Assembly (NCBI GenBank): GCA_964565165.1
Contig: CAZMDJ010000054.1
Span: 1-7,678 of the forward strand
Length of the DNA: 7,678 nucleotides
Reading direction: 5' to 3'
Source: ZLKRG08 sp964565165
GTDB lineage: Bacteria; Actinomycetota; Actinomycetes; Nanopelagicales; Nanopelagicaceae
Positions within the stretch are counted from its first letter, which is position 1. Every line of letters begins with the position of its first letter. Below are positions 6,790-7,678 of the stretch, one piece after another. The notes beneath the pieces are model-generated. The model was not told the origin of the DNA. It did no database searches and saw nothing but the letters and a program-made list of their open reading frames with translations. Made by a program: the position numbers and the translations under genes.

Positions 6790-7617
6790 ATGGCGAGTTT
6801 ATTAGCACTGTTATCTGCAGCGCTTTGGGGAGCATCTGATTTCGAAGGTGGAAGAATCTCAAAGCGATATCCAGCAATCAGTGTTTTAGGCGCAACTCAA
6901 TTAATCAGTTTGGTATTTGGTACCGCGCTAGTAATCGCAGTTGGTGAGACTCAGCTAACTGCAAAGATTTTCTTCGCTGGCGCCGCCGCAGGTATTGCAG
7001 GGTATTTAGGTTTTATCTGTTTATACGAAGGGCTCTCCACCGGAAATATGGGCGTAGTCTCGCCAATCAGTTCGCTCTCAGTATTAATTACAATGAGCTT
7101 TGCGCTAATCGGCGGGGAATCACTGACAACTTGGAAAGCGGTTGGTTGCGCTCTGGCAATCCTCGGCGGATTTTTAACTAGCGGTCCGGAATTTTCAGAT
7201 GGCGTTTCATTTAAGCCGCTAATACTCGCGACAGGTTCTGCAATGGGTTTTGGCACTGCGCTTACCTTTATGGCAATCGGTTCAGAAGATGCGCCGATCT
7301 TGACCATGGTCTGTATGCGTATTGCAACCGCTTTTGTAACAATTGCAATTGCAATCAACAAGAAGGGCTTTGGCGGTTTAGGTAGAGCCAATATGTCGTC
7401 ATTGATTTTCGTTGGTGTTGCAGACTTCGCTGCAAATGCCGCGCTTGGTTTAGCAGTTCATTTGGGGCCAGTTGCAATTTCAATGGTGCTGGGTGCGCTC
7501 TATCCAGTATTTACAGTGGTCTTGGCGTTCTTCTTCTTACACGAGCGTTTACATAAGGCTCAATACTTAGGTGGCATTGCTGCAGTTGCAGTCGTTGCGT
7601 TAATTAGCGCTTTTTAG
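6790..7617 (+). CDS. EamA/DMT superfamily transporter
   Basis: A 275-residue polytopic membrane protein of the drug/metabolite transporter superfamily, a group of small-molecule exporters and importers. About ten hydrophobic segments are visible (near 1-18, 31-51, 58-80, 86-107, 114-131, 142-162, 170-190, 201-222, 227-250 and 257-275), the expected two five-helix EamA repeats. Supporting motifs are ALWGASDF in the first helix, the VVSPISSLSVLITM segment of repeat one echoed by VAISMVLGALYPVFTV in repeat two, and a conserved-type glutamate after helix nine (FLHERL, 249-254). The start at 6790 fits the position of helix one at the extreme N-terminus. E19 in the first helix or its edge (SDFEGG) sits where I recall a hydrophobic residue in homologues. 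Substrate is unknown and no neighbour gives a clue. The stop overlaps a converging gene by about 14 bp. Confidence 0.88.
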   Translation: MASLLALLSAALWGASDFEGGRISKRYPAISVLGATQLISLVFGTALVIAVGETQLTAKIFFAGAAAGIAGYLGFICLYEGLSTGNMGVVSPISSLSVLITMSFALIGGESLTTWKAVGCALAILGGFLTSGPEFSDGVSFKPLILATGSAMGFGTALTFMAIGSEDAPILTMVCMRIATAFVTIAIAINKKGFGGLGRANMSSLIFVGVADFAANAALGLAVHLGPVAISMVLGALYPVFTVVLAFFFLHERLHKAQYLGGIAAVAVVALISAF

Positions 7618-7678
7618 CGGTAACAAATCTGGTCTCTTCGCCCATGCGATCTTCGGTAATTTCCAAACCGCGCAGGGC
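7604..7678 (-). CDS. C-terminal end of an unidentified minus-strand gene (5' end outside window)
   Basis: On the minus strand a frame is open from the right window edge to a TAA at 7604-7606. It gives 24 residues, beginning ALRGLEITEDRMG and ending in the basic tail TAKKR. Of the three minus-strand frames this one reads most like protein. The other two are Arg-rich with an early stop, or run antisense into the transporter. It would converge on and overlap the EamA gene by 14 bp. I do not recognise the family from so short a tail. The call rests on frame quality and the dense packing of the region. Confidence 0.5.
   Translation of the reverse strand, partial: ALRGLEITEDRMGEETRFVTAKKR

Noticed and set aside
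6951..7391. A 146-codon minus-strand open frame
   Set aside because: It is antisense to the EamA transporter, with low-complexity Pro/Ile/Ala composition that mirrors transmembrane codons.
1..7678. Mobile element, CRISPR array, toxin-antitoxin, phage or biosynthetic cluster
   Set aside because: I saw no direct repeats, transposase, recombinase, RNA gene or unknown multi-gene cassette. Almost every base belongs to a recognisable housekeeping or transport gene.

Overview
The window looks like part of a low- to mid-GC (roughly 45% by eye) actinobacterial chromosome with very tight gene packing. Three things point to Actinobacteria: the set and order of genes (dxs next to a thiolase / multifunctional fatty-acid oxidation pair, followed by an RNase D-like HRDC nuclease and a DUF3000 protein), the close resemblance of the FadB-like protein to the streptomycete type, and the presence of DUF3000, a family I know only from Actinobacteria. 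The modest GC content and almost complete lack of intergenic DNA suggest a streamlined lineage such as freshwater acI (Nanopelagicales). That placement is inference. A run of exactly 100 N shows that this is a scaffolded draft assembly, probably a metagenome-assembled or single-cell genome.

Layout, left to right: (1) the C-terminal half of dxs on the plus strand, cut by the window edge; (2) a minus-strand block, transcribed right to left: DUF3000 protein, RNase D, FTR1-type iron permease, thiolase (fadA-like), FadB-like hydratase/dehydrogenase; (3) a plus-strand EamA/DMT transporter, divergent from DUF3000 across 49 bp; (4) the last codons of an unidentified minus-strand gene entering from the right edge.

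Two gene pairs in the minus-strand block are joined by 4-bp ATGA stop/start overlaps (DUF3000-rnd and thiolase-FadB), which implies translational coupling. The thiolase and FadB-like protein together give a beta-oxidation complex covering hydration, oxidation and thiolytic cleavage. RNase D and DUF3000 form a conserved pair. The iron permease sits alone between them, with its own putative promoter overlapping a perfect 9-bp inverted repeat. Both plus/minus convergent gene pairs overlap at their 3' ends (41 bp and 14 bp), and no gene-free stretch exceeds about 60 bp.

There are no mobile elements, RNA genes, CRISPR arrays or evident defence systems. The most interesting signals are regulatory: the palindrome at the iron-permease promoter, and -10-like hexamers placed 6-7 nt before the start codons of three genes, which suggests leaderless mRNAs. 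The window is mostly ordinary housekeeping DNA, and I do not see a convincing undescribed multi-gene system in it.
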